Shown here in pieces: positions 36,551 through 47,200 of a DNA stretch of 64,000 bases (position 1 is its first letter; every line of letters starts with the position of its first letter). Made by a program: the position numbers and the translations under genes. This DNA comes from Synechocystis sp. PCC 7509 (GTDB lineage: Bacteria > Cyanobacteriota > Cyanobacteriia > Cyanobacteriales > Chroococcidiopsidaceae): NCBI RefSeq assembly GCF_000332075.2, contig NZ_ALVU02000001.1, positions 2,058,324 to 2,122,323 of the forward strand. The letters run 5' to 3'. The notes beneath the pieces were generated by a model. It had not been told where the DNA came from. It did not search any database and saw nothing but the letters and a program-made list of their open reading frames with translations.

Positions 36551-39500
36551 ATGCAATCAACAACTCTTACAGGCTACAGACTCTCTCCTCAGCAAGAACA
36601 TTTATGGCAATTTAATCCTACTGCTAACAGCCAATGTAGCATTACAATCCAAGGCAACCTTAACCCAGAAATATTAAAATCTGCCATCCAAAATATTGTC
36701 AGCCAGTATGAAATTTTCCGCACCAACTTTGATTGTTTACCACAAACAAAAGTTCCCGTACAAATCATACGCGATCGCCAATCAATTTCTCTCGATTATC
36801 ATGAGTGGGATACCTTGCCAATCCCCACCCAAAATCTAAAAATAGCCGAACTATTTCAACAACAAAGCTATAAAAATGTCAATTCAGAAACAGGATCGTT
36901 ATTACAACTAACCTTAGTTAAACTTTCCGCAAACAAACACGTATTATTAGTAACTTTACCTACGGCGATCGCTGATGTAATTAGCTTGCAAAACTTCGTT
37001 CAAGAAATTAGCATTTTTTACACTGCGGCTATCAACAATCAAGAAGTAGATAACGACATACTCCAGTATGCAGATATAGCCGAATGGCAACACGAATTAC
37101 TACTAGAAGCAGAAGGAAAAGCTTATTGGGAAAACAAAAACATTTTGTGTTCACCTATTAAGCTACCTTTTGAACAGCACCTTAAGCAAGATATTCAATA
37201 TCAATTATTGAAGGTCGATATTGTCAAGCAAAAAAATGACAACTTACCTGCAAATTATGCAAGCTGGCTGTTAACTTGCTGGATAGTTTTATTGTGGCGA
37301 AATACTGACGTTACGGAAATAACTATAAATAGCTTATACGACGGACGCAAGCACGAAGAATTGAGATCGGCAATCGGACTATTTGCTAAATATTTACCTT
37401 TAGTATGTTCTTTGAAGCCAGATTTATCTTTTAGCCAAGTATGGCAACAAGTTCAATCATCTGTGAATGAAGCATATCAATGGCAGGATTATTTTGTTGG
37501 GCAACAAAACGACCAGGATTTTACTGATTTACCAATAGCTTTTGATTTTATAGAGCGATCGCCACAATATACAGCAGGTGAAATCTTTTTTGCAATATCC
37601 CAGCAGTACGCTTGTATTGGTAGATGCAAATTAAAACTATCGTGCTGGCATCAAAACGACAATTTAGTATTAGAGTTGCACTACGATTCTCTTATATACC
37701 AAGCTCAAGATATTTGTAGATTAACAGAGCAATTTCAACAGCTATTGACGAGTGCTACCAATAATCCACAAACATTAATCAGCGAACTAGAAATACTAGG
37801 CGATCGCGAAAAGCATCAATTACTAACTGAATTTAATAATACCCAAACTACTCTCCCCAGTTACCAATTAATTCACCAATTATTTGCAGCACAAGTAGCA
37901 CGTACTCCAGATAATATTGCGGTAATATTTCAAGAGCAAAAATTAACCTACGACGAACTTAATAAACGTGCCGACCAATTAGCCAACTACCTGCAACAAC
38001 TAGGCGTTAAACCAGAAACCGTAGTCGGAATTTGTGTAGAGAAGTCGCTAGAAATGATAATTGGGATTCTTGCCATTCTCAAAGCAGGCGGTGCTTACCT
38101 ACCATTAGATCCAGCCTACCCTCAAGAGCGGTTAGCTTTTATTCTTCAAGATACCCAAGCACCGATAGTCTTAACTCAGCAAAAACTCGTCCAAAATTTA
38201 CCCACACATCTAGCAAAAGTTCTTTGCTTAGATGCAGATTTGCAAGATACTGAAGCTGCAAGCCAATCTAGTTATGCTGTAACTTCAACCAATTTAGCTT
38301 ACATAATCTACACCTCCGGCTCTACAGGCAAACCTAAAGGCGTACAAATCAGCCATCAAAATTTAGTCCATTCCACTCAAGCGCGGATTAATTACTACTC
38401 TGAACCTGCTAGGAATTTCTTATTACTTTCATCCTTCGCTTTTGATAGTTCTGTAGCTGGTATTTTCTGGACTTTATGCTCTGGTGGCGCTCTCATACTT
38501 CCGCAAGCAAAAGGAGAACAAGACATTCCTTATCTCCTCGATCTAATTACCCAACATCAAATATCCCACGTCTTAACCCTGTCTTCCTTGTATGCAATTG
38601 TTTTAGAACAGGCAAAACCAGCACAGTTAGCCTCACTACAAAACGTTATTGTCGCTGGTGAGTCTTGTTTACCTGCGTTAGTCAACCATCATCAGCAACT
38701 ACTTCCTCAAACATCCTTATATAACGAATATGGCCCTACTGAAGGGACTGTTTGGAGTAGCGCAACCAAACTGACAGTACCAGTATCTATCGGTCGTCCG
38801 ATCGCAAATACGCAAATTTATCTACTCAACTCCTGTCTCCATCCCGTTCCCTTGGGCATGGCTGGTGAAGTGTATATTAGTGGCGATGGTATAGCAAGAG
38901 GCTACCACAATCGTCCTGATTTGACCGCCGAACGCTTTATTCCTCATCCTTTTAGTGACGTGCAAGGATTGCGGCTTTACAAAACAGGTGATCTAGCTCG
39001 CTATTTGGCAGATGGAAATATTGAATTTTTGGGACGAATTGACCAACAAGTAAAAATTCGCGGCTTCCGCATTGAATTAGGCGAAATTGAAACCGCAATA
39101 ATGCAACATCCCAGTATCCGCACCAGTATCGTTGTTGCTCGAAATGATGTAAGCGACTTCCAGCGTCTAATAGCCTATATCATCCCTGAATCAGGAAAAA
39201 TAGCGCCTACTCTTACCCAAATACATCAATTCCTCCAACCGCAGCTACCAGAGTACATGATGCCCTCAGCGCTCGTGGGTATTATCTCAATTCCTCGGCT
39301 TCCCAATGGCAAAATTGATCTCAAAGCATTACCAGAGCCGGAATTATCTAGAACTTTTGTTGCTCCGCGTACTATTACAGAAAAGACTTTAACCACTATT
39401 TGGCAACAAGTTTTACGCCTGGAACAAGTAGGCATCCATGATAATTTTTTTGAGTTAGGCGGAGATTCTATTGTCAGCATTCAGATGGTCAGCAAAGCCA

Positions 39501-41011
39501 ATCAAGCAGGGTTAAAGCTTACTCCCAGACAGATATTCGAGCAACCAACGATTGCTCAATTAGGTGCGATCGCACTTTTAACTCCAACGACTCTAATAGA
39601 TCAAGGATTAGTTACAGGTGCAGTACCCCTTACACCGATTCAGCACTGGTTTTTGGCACAAAATCAACCCGACGCGTACCACTGGAATCAGTCACTATTA
39701 TTAGAAGTTGCGCCCGGAAGTAACCCCGATTTGTGGGAACAGATAGTACAGCATTTACTTAACCATCACGATGCACTGCGCTTGATTTTTCAGCAACAAG
39801 AATCTGGCTGGCAACAAACTATTGGCTCTCAGCAAAGGGAAGTATTTACAACAGTAGATTTATCAGCATTGCCAGAAAGTGAGCAAAAAATAGCAATAGA
39901 AGCTACCGCCACCAAATTGCAAGCTAGTTTGAATTTAGCAGAATCGCTAGTAAGGTTTGTGTGGTTTGACTTGGGGCGATCGCCTAGTCGTTTATTAATT
40001 ATCGTTCATCACTTAGCTATAGATGGCGTTTCTTGGCGGATTTTAATTGAAGACTTGCAAACTGCCTATCAGCAACTTAGCCAAGGTGAGGGGATTGCTT
40101 TGCCTGATAAAACAACGTCGTGGCAAACATGGGCGTTGCATTTACAAGAGTATTCCCAGTCTTTGCCACAACTAAATTACTGGTCAACACAATTGCAAAA
40201 ACCCGTGACAGCTTTACCTGTGGATGATGCGGGGGGCAAAAATACTGTAGCAGAGGCTAATACTGTATCTGTATATCTGAGCCAGCAAGAAACCCAAGCT
40301 TTATTGCAAGAAGTACATCAGGCTTATCGCACCCAAATTAATGATGTGTTGCTGACGGCGCTATTACAAGTTTTTACTCAGTGGACAGGAGAAAGTTCGC
40401 TCTTTGTGGAATTGGAAGGACACGGGCGCGAGGAAATGTTTGCTGATGTAGATTTGTCGCGGACAATTGGCTGGTTTACTACTCATTTTCCTGTACGGCT
40501 GGAATGGCAAGGAAGCGATTTAGGCAATAGCTTGAAGGCTGTTAAAGAGCAATTGCGGTCGTTGCCCGATCGCGGATTTGATTATGGTGTACTGCGCTAT
40601 CTCAGTAATGCAAGGGAAAAATTGCTAGTACCTCAAGCTGAAGTCTTGTTTAACTATTTAGGTCAAACCGACCAAATATTGTCATCATCGCTGTTTGCAC
40701 CCGCCGCAGAGTCGATTGGGGGAAACCGCAGCCTACGAGGAAGGCGGAATTATTTGCTAGAAATTACCGCCGTTGTGGTAGGCGATCGCTTACAAGTTAA
40801 TTGGACTTACAGCCAACAAATCCATCACCGCACCACGATTGAGAATTTGGCAGCAGATTTTATAGCCAAGTTGCGATCGCTAATTGCCTATTGCCAAGCA
40901 CCCCCAGACGCAGGCTACACGCCTTCAGACTTTCCCCAAGCCAAACTCAACTCTCAAGACTTAAATAAGTTTTTGGCAAAGTTCAACCGCTCATCGGAGG
41001 AGACAAACTAA
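36551..41011 (+). CDS. NRPS module: interface domain-A(His-like)-T-E
   Basis: This 1486-aa protein has the same layout as the Asp module: a condensation-like interface domain (about 1-410) lacking HHxxxDG (TLPTAIADV instead), A domain (about 430-910, YTSGSTG at 587), T (Ser973) and E (HHLAIDGVSW; NYLGQTD). The A pocket reads D-S-A-T-I-A-E-V-W. It is not an Asp code and looks nearest to the bacitracin-type His code (D-S-x-x-x-A-E-V), from memory. Predicted residue: D-configured beta-hydroxy-His, with beta-hydroxy-Asp less likely. The condensation step must come from the C domain ending the 29.6-35.5 kb protein. The E tail overlaps the next gene by TAATG. Confidence 0.92.
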   Translation: MQSTTLTGYRLSPQQEHLWQFNPTANSQCSITIQGNLNPEILKSAIQNIVSQYEIFRTNFDCLPQTKVPVQIIRDRQSISLDYHEWDTLPIPTQNLKIAELFQQQSYKNVNSETGSLLQLTLVKLSANKHVLLVTLPTAIADVISLQNFVQEISIFYTAAINNQEVDNDILQYADIAEWQHELLLEAEGKAYWENKNILCSPIKLPFEQHLKQDIQYQLLKVDIVKQKNDNLPANYASWLLTCWIVLLWRNTDVTEITINSLYDGRKHEELRSAIGLFAKYLPLVCSLKPDLSFSQVWQQVQSSVNEAYQWQDYFVGQQNDQDFTDLPIAFDFIERSPQYTAGEIFFAISQQYACIGRCKLKLSCWHQNDNLVLELHYDSLIYQAQDICRLTEQFQQLLTSATNNPQTLISELEILGDREKHQLLTEFNNTQTTLPSYQLIHQLFAAQVARTPDNIAVIFQEQKLTYDELNKRADQLANYLQQLGVKPETVVGICVEKSLEMIIGILAILKAGGAYLPLDPAYPQERLAFILQDTQAPIVLTQQKLVQNLPTHLAKVLCLDADLQDTEAASQSSYAVTSTNLAYIIYTSGSTGKPKGVQISHQNLVHSTQARINYYSEPARNFLLLSSFAFDSSVAGIFWTLCSGGALILPQAKGEQDIPYLLDLITQHQISHVLTLSSLYAIVLEQAKPAQLASLQNVIVAGESCLPALVNHHQQLLPQTSLYNEYGPTEGTVWSSATKLTVPVSIGRPIANTQIYLLNSCLHPVPLGMAGEVYISGDGIARGYHNRPDLTAERFIPHPFSDVQGLRLYKTGDLARYLADGNIEFLGRIDQQVKIRGFRIELGEIETAIMQHPSIRTSIVVARNDVSDFQRLIAYIIPESGKIAPTLTQIHQFLQPQLPEYMMPSALVGIISIPRLPNGKIDLKALPEPELSRTFVAPRTITEKTLTTIWQQVLRLEQVGIHDNFFELGGDSIVSIQMVSKANQAGLKLTPRQIFEQPTIAQLGAIALLTPTTLIDQGLVTGAVPLTPIQHWFLAQNQPDAYHWNQSLLLEVAPGSNPDLWEQIVQHLLNHHDALRLIFQQQESGWQQTIGSQQREVFTTVDLSALPESEQKIAIEATATKLQASLNLAESLVRFVWFDLGRSPSRLLIIVHHLAIDGVSWRILIEDLQTAYQQLSQGEGIALPDKTTSWQTWALHLQEYSQSLPQLNYWSTQLQKPVTALPVDDAGGKNTVAEANTVSVYLSQQETQALLQEVHQAYRTQINDVLLTALLQVFTQWTGESSLFVELEGHGREEMFADVDLSRTIGWFTTHFPVRLEWQGSDLGNSLKAVKEQLRSLPDRGFDYGVLRYLSNAREKLLVPQAEVLFNYLGQTDQILSSSLFAPAAESIGGNRSLRGRRNYLLEITAVVVGDRLQVNWTYSQQIHHRTTIENLAADFIAKLRSLIAYCQAPPDAGYTPSDFPQAKLNSQDLNKFLAKFNRSSEETN

Positions 41012-44000
41012 TGAATACAGCCAATATTGAAAACATTTACGAACTTTCCCCCGTACAACAAGGTTTACTTTTTCACAGCCTGTATGAATCTGACGGCGCT
41101 TATTTTGTCCAGTTGAGCTATAGCTTTGATGGATTATTAGATATTGTCGCCTTTACGCAAGCTTGGCAAAAAGTTTTAGAGCGCCACGAACCCTTGCGTA
41201 CAAGTTTTTATTGGGAAGGGATTGATAAACCTTTGCAAGTTGTCAACAAACAGGTAGATTTGCCCCTCAAACAATTAGATTGGCGGGAAATAGCCCCAGA
41301 GGAACAACAAATTAAATTTCAGGATTTGTTGTTGAGCGATCGCCAACGAGGGTTTAATTTATCTACGGAATCTTTGTTGCGTCTAACATTGATTCGTTTA
41401 GGCGATCGCGCTTATCAATTTGTTTGGAGTTCTCACCACATCATCTTAGATGGTTGGTCAACAGCTTTAGTATTCAAAGACTTTGTTTTGCTCTACCAAG
41501 CTTTTTGTCAAGGTAAAGATATAACTTTACCTTCTAGCAGTTGCTTCGCTGATTATATTGCGTGGTTGCAACAGCAAGACTTAAACCAAGCAGAAACTTT
41601 TTGGCGGCGACTTCTTAAAGGAGTACAAGCACCTACACCCCTAACCAATCTTGAAGTCAATAACCTATCTCTTCAAGTAGAAAAATATGACGAACAACGG
41701 ATTAAACTATCGGTTGCAACTACAGATAAGCTCAAAACTTGGGCAAAACAACATCAACTAACCTTAAACACCTTAGTACAAGGAGCGTGGGCTTTACTCC
41801 TGAGTCGCTATAGCGGTCAAAATGATATAGTTTACGGCGTAACCGTTTCCGGTCGTCCCGTTGACCTGCCAAATGCTGAATCGATGGTAGGAATGTTTAT
41901 TAATACTCTACCTTTGCGGGTTCGAGTAGATGCCCAAATGTTTTTGCTACCTTGGCTTGAGCAACTCCAGCATCAATTACTAGAAATCCGTCAGTATGAG
42001 TACAGCCCTTTAGTTGAGATTCAAGGTTGGAGCGAAATACCGCGAGGAGTGCCGTTATTTGAGAGCATATTAGTATTTGAAAACTACCCCGTCGATCAGG
42101 CGCTGCAAAATTGGCAAGCAGATTTAGAAATTCGCAATCTTAGCGCTGTCGATAACACCAATTATCCGCTCACAATTAGCGCTATACCTGGGATTGAGTT
42201 AGAACTAAGAATTGAGTGCGATCGCCACCGTTTCGATACTTCGACTATTTCTCGAATGTTGGGACACTTGCAAACGTTACTAACAGCAATGGTTTTCAAT
42301 TCCGAAGTACGCTTGCACGAGTTACCGCTATTAACCGCCGCCGAGAAACAGTTATTAGTAGATTGGAATAAAACAACTACTAACTATCCGCACCAGTGCA
42401 TTCATCAGTTATTTGCCCAACAGGTAGAAAAAACACCAGATGCAGTAGCCGTAGTGTTTGAAGGTCAAAGCCTAACTTATCAACAATTAAACCTACAGGC
42501 GAATCAATTAGCGCATTACTTGCAGAAGTTAGGAGTCGGCGCAGAGGTCTTAGTAGGGATTTGTCTAGAACGCAGCTTAGATATGGCGATCGCAGTTTTA
42601 GCTGTCTTCAAAGCTGGCGGTGCTTACGTCCCCCTAGATCCCGATCGACCTTTGCAGCAACTAACTTTTATGTTGCAGGATGCGGGTTGTCAGATTTTAC
42701 TAACTCACAAACATTTAGCCGCCGATTTTGAGTCAGGACAAATAATTTATTTAGATGCAGATCGGGGAATAATTTCTCAAGAATCACAATTACAACCTCA
42801 CAGTACAGTTGCACCGGAAAACCTGGCATACCTCATTTATACCTCTGGTTCTACAGGACTTGCTAAAGGGGTAATGGTGACTCATAGCAGCTTGACTAAT
42901 GCCTATTTTGGTTGGGAAGCAGCTTATCAACTGCAAAATATTAGCTGTCATCTGCAAATGGCGAATTTCTGCTTTGATGTTTTTGTAGGCGATTTAGTTC
43001 GGGCTTTGTGTTCTGGAGGCAAATTAGTTTTATGTCCCCGCGACTATCTTTTAGAACCCGCCGCGCTGTACTCTTTGCTGCGCCAGCATCAAGTAGACTG
43101 CGCCGAATTTGTCCCCGCAGTTTTAACTAATCTCGTTCAGTATTTAGCCAAAAGTCAACAGCGCCTTGATTTTATGCGGCTAGTAATTTGTGGTTCTGAT
43201 AGTTGGTATGGCGCAGAATATCAAAAAATTCAAGCAGTGTTAGGCGATCGCGCGCGTCTAATTAATTCCTATGGTTTAACTGAAACTACTATTGACAGTT
43301 CCTACTTTGAAACAGTTACAGGTAACTTATCAATAGAGCAATTAGTCCCCATTGGTAGACCTTTCGCTAATACTCAACTTTACATCTTAGATCCTTATCT
43401 ACAACCAGTCCCGATTGGAGTATGTGGCGAACTTTATATTGGCGGTTCAAGTTTGGCTAGAGGTTATCATCACCGCCCAGAATTGACCGCCGAAAGATTT
43501 ATTCCCGATGGTTTTAGCGATCCAGGTAGCCGGATGTACAAAACTGGCGATTTAGCCCGTTATCTCCCAGATGGCAACATTGCTTTTATAGGTAGAGTTG
43601 ATTATCAAGTCAAAATTCGCGGTTTTCGGCTTGAATTAGGGGAAATTGAAGCCATCCTCAGCCAACACCCAGCCGTAGAAAAAGTTGTAGTTGTAGCTAG
43701 AGAAGATGAACTCGGAAAACGCTTAGTAGCTTACATTCAGTGTCAAGATGTTATTTTGCAATTGCGCGATTTTCTGCAATCAAAGTTACCGCAATACGCC
43801 ATTCCTTCAGCGTTTGTATTGCTTCGCGCGCTGCCACTTTTAGCTAATGGTAAGGTTGATCGGCGATCGCTACCCCAAATCGATCTAGCAGCGAATCTCG
43901 ATACCTTTATGCCCCCTCGCACCCCTATAGAGGAAGTATTAGCAGGCATTTGGGCAAAAATTCTCCGTGTTGAAAAAGTAGGCATTCACAACAATTTCTT

Positions 44001-44256
44001 TGAGTTGGGGGGACATTCTTTACTTGCAACTCAAGTTGTTTCTCGCCTCCGCGAAGCTTTTAAAGTTCAGCTACCTTTACGGGCGTTATTTGAATCGCCA
44101 ACCGTTGCGACTTTAGCGCAAAGCTTAATTACTTACGAGTTAAAGCCAGGAATGACTAAGAAAATCGCCCAAATATTGCAACAGATTGAGGGAATGTCCG
44201 CAGAAGATGCGAAAACTGCGTTGCAAAGTAAGAAAGCGGTTAAATCTGTTAATTAA
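41011..44256 (+). CDS. NRPS module: C-A(Orn-like)-T
   Basis: This 1081-aa single module has a DCL condensation domain (IENIYELSPVQQGLLFH; HHIILDGWS), as expected after the upstream epimerase. The A domain (YTSGSTG at about 610; NSYGLTETT) and T domain (Ser1003, GGHSLLATQ) follow, then a helical tail ending KKAVKSVN. The pocket D-V-G-E-V-C-S-I-D is close to the bacitracin Orn code D-V-G-E-I-G-S-I-D (from memory), so a basic residue such as ornithine is likely. There is no epimerase, and the next gene starts with an LCL-type domain, which agrees. No ornithine N-hydroxylase is present in the window, so a hydroxamate is not supported by local genes. Confidence 0.93.
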   Translation: MNTANIENIYELSPVQQGLLFHSLYESDGAYFVQLSYSFDGLLDIVAFTQAWQKVLERHEPLRTSFYWEGIDKPLQVVNKQVDLPLKQLDWREIAPEEQQIKFQDLLLSDRQRGFNLSTESLLRLTLIRLGDRAYQFVWSSHHIILDGWSTALVFKDFVLLYQAFCQGKDITLPSSSCFADYIAWLQQQDLNQAETFWRRLLKGVQAPTPLTNLEVNNLSLQVEKYDEQRIKLSVATTDKLKTWAKQHQLTLNTLVQGAWALLLSRYSGQNDIVYGVTVSGRPVDLPNAESMVGMFINTLPLRVRVDAQMFLLPWLEQLQHQLLEIRQYEYSPLVEIQGWSEIPRGVPLFESILVFENYPVDQALQNWQADLEIRNLSAVDNTNYPLTISAIPGIELELRIECDRHRFDTSTISRMLGHLQTLLTAMVFNSEVRLHELPLLTAAEKQLLVDWNKTTTNYPHQCIHQLFAQQVEKTPDAVAVVFEGQSLTYQQLNLQANQLAHYLQKLGVGAEVLVGICLERSLDMAIAVLAVFKAGGAYVPLDPDRPLQQLTFMLQDAGCQILLTHKHLAADFESGQIIYLDADRGIISQESQLQPHSTVAPENLAYLIYTSGSTGLAKGVMVTHSSLTNAYFGWEAAYQLQNISCHLQMANFCFDVFVGDLVRALCSGGKLVLCPRDYLLEPAALYSLLRQHQVDCAEFVPAVLTNLVQYLAKSQQRLDFMRLVICGSDSWYGAEYQKIQAVLGDRARLINSYGLTETTIDSSYFETVTGNLSIEQLVPIGRPFANTQLYILDPYLQPVPIGVCGELYIGGSSLARGYHHRPELTAERFIPDGFSDPGSRMYKTGDLARYLPDGNIAFIGRVDYQVKIRGFRLELGEIEAILSQHPAVEKVVVVAREDELGKRLVAYIQCQDVILQLRDFLQSKLPQYAIPSAFVLLRALPLLANGKVDRRSLPQIDLAANLDTFMPPRTPIEEVLAGIWAKILRVEKVGIHNNFFELGGHSLLATQVVSRLREAFKVQLPLRALFESPTVATLAQSLITYELKPGMTKKIAQILQQIEGMSAEDAKTALQSKKAVKSVN

Positions 44257-44268
44257 TTAGGAAATACG

Positions 44269-47200
44269 ATGGAAAACTTATATTTACAAGCTGAAAAACT
44301 GGAACTGTTGGATTACTTATTAGCAGAAGCAGAAATTACATCTTCTCAACCAACAATTGCGCCGCGCTCAAGTTCTGAGAATTTGCCCTTATCTTTTGCT
44401 CAACAACGTTTATGGTTTCTCAATCAGTTAAAACCAAACAGTCCTTTTTACAATATTTCTGCGGCTTTGCGCTTGAAAGGCGTACTCAATATTACCGCCT
44501 TAGAAAATAGTTTTAACGAAATTATCCGGCGACACGAAGTTTTGCGAACGGCATTTACTGTTGTTGATGGGCAACCGATTCAAGTTGTTACTCCCTGCCA
44601 AAAGTTAACTATTAAATTAATCGATCTTACTAATTTATCAATTGTAGAACGTGAAGTTGAGGTACAAAAACTAGCGGTTCAAGAAGTTGGGCAACCTTTC
44701 AACTTAGGATCTGGGCTTTTGGTTAGAAGTACATTGTTACGTCTGGGCGAGTCAGAACATATATTAGTGTTTGCTATGCACCACATTGTTAGCGATGGTT
44801 GGTCAATAGATGTGTTGGTGCAGGAGGTAGCAACGTTATACGAATGTTACTGTAACGGCAAACCATCCCCTTTACCAGATTTAACTATTCAGTACGCCGA
44901 CTATGCAGTTTGGCAACGACAGTATTTACAAGGGGAAGTTTTAGAACGTCAGCTTGATTACTGGAAGCAGCAACTAGGAAGCAATTTACCAGTTTTAGAG
45001 TTGCCTACAGATCGATCGCGATCGCATAGCCAATCTTTTCGCGGTGCAAGTCAATCTTTTTACCTCCCTCAAAACTTAGTTATTGCGCTTAAAAGCCTCA
45101 GCCAGCAGGAAAGTTGTACTTTGTTTATGACTTTTTTGGCAGCTTTTCAAGTGTTACTTTCTCGTTATGCGGGAATGAGGGATATTGTTATCGGTACGCC
45201 AATTGCCAACCGCGATCGCACGGAAACCGAAAGGTTAATTGGCTTTTTTGTCAATACTTTAGTATTGCGGACTGATTTGTCAGATAATCCTAGCTTTCGA
45301 GAACTATTAAAGCGGGTACGGGAGACAACTTTAGGTGCTTACGATCATCAAGATTTGCCTTTCGATTTATTGGTAGAAGCTTTAAATCCGCAGCGAGATT
45401 TGAGTCATACGCCTTTGTTTCAAGTAATGTTTGTCTGGCAAAATACGTCAATGTCCCAAGTAGAACTATCTGGTTTGACTTGGGAAACTGTAGAGACTGA
45501 TAGCAAAACAGCTAAGTTTGATTTGACTTTATTAATGGACGAAACCGAGTTAGGGCTAAGGGGTGCATTGGAATATAACACCGATTTGTTTGAGGCGACA
45601 ACTATTAGCCGAATGGTAGAACATTTACAGATTGTTCTTGAGGGTATTGTTGCAAATCCTAGTCAGTCCGTCTCCCAAATCCCTCTAACCCCGCAGCTAG
45701 ATTGGAATTTTACTAAAGCTGAATATGTTTTAGATCGCTGCATTCATGAGTTATTTAGCGATCGCGCCGCCCAAACACCCGAAGCCGTCGCCGTTGTATT
45801 TGCTGACAAACAATTAACTTACAAGCAGCTAAATACTCAGGCAAATCAGTTAGCGCATTACCTGCAAAAACTAGGTGTTCGTCCCGATTCTTTGGTAGGT
45901 ATTTGTGTCGAACGTTCCTTAGAAATGGTGGTAGGACTTTTAGGCATTCTCAAAGCTGGAGGCGCTTATTTACCTCTAGATCCCGATTACCCCCAAGAAC
46001 GGTTGGCATTTATGTTAGAAGATGCGGGTATATCAATATTACTGACTCAGGAAAGATTAGCTAATTTGCTGCCCGAACAAGCACAAGTCATTTGTTTAGA
46101 TAGTGACTGGGAAGAAATCGCCCAAGCAAGTCAGGACAACCTCAATAGCACTGTACAACCGGAAAACATCGCCTATGCCATTTATACATCTGGTTCTACA
46201 GGCGTTCCTAAAGCTGTAATGATTCCCCATAGGGCAATTTGCAATCATATGTTATGGATGCAAGGGGAATTTCCTTTAACACCCGCAGATTGCGTACTTC
46301 AGAAAACCCCCTTTAGCTTCGATGCGTCTGTTTGGGAATTTTACGCCCCTCTATTGGCTGGTGGTAAATTACTGTTAGCCCAACCTGGCGGACATCAAGA
46401 CAATACTTATTTAGTTGACCTAATTGCCGCCCAACAAGTAACTATTTTGCAATTAGTACCCACGCAACTAGGATCGCTATTAGAAGATCCAAGAATCGCC
46501 CACTGTCAAAGTTTGCGGCGGGTATTTTGTGGCGGGGAAGTATTAACTACTGACTTGCAACAGCGATTTTTTAGCTGTTTACCAAAGGTAGAACTGTACA
46601 ATCTTTATGGCCCGACTGAAGCAACGATTGATACTACCTTTTGGCGATGTCAGTTTGAGGATGAATATAGAGTAGTACCGATTGGCAATGCGATCGCCAA
46701 TGTGCAAGTTTATGTCTTAGACTCCTACCTCCAGTTAGTTCCTGTAGGTGTAGCTGGCGAAATTTATATTGGTGGTGATAGTTTAGCGCGCTGTTATGGC
46801 AATTTCCCAGATTTGACCGCCCAAAAGTTTATTCCTCATCCTTTTGCTACGGGGAAGCGCCTATATAAAACTGGAGATTTGGGGCGTTATCGAACCGATG
46901 GCGCGCTCGAATTTCTCGGTCGTATTGATAGCCAAGTAAAGTTAAGAGGTTTTCGCATTGAGTTAGGAGAAATCGAAGCGCAACTGGGCCAACACCCCAA
47001 TGTAAAACAAAACGTTGCGATCATCCGGGAAGACGTACCAAGTCAACAGCGCTTAGTAGCTTATATTATTGCTCGTCAGCCGTCCCCCACCGTTAGCGAA
47101 CTGCGGAGTTTTTTAAAACAGAGACTACCCGACTATACAATTCCAGCTATCTTTATTTTCTTAGATGTTTTGCCACTTTTACCCAATGGCAAGATAGACC

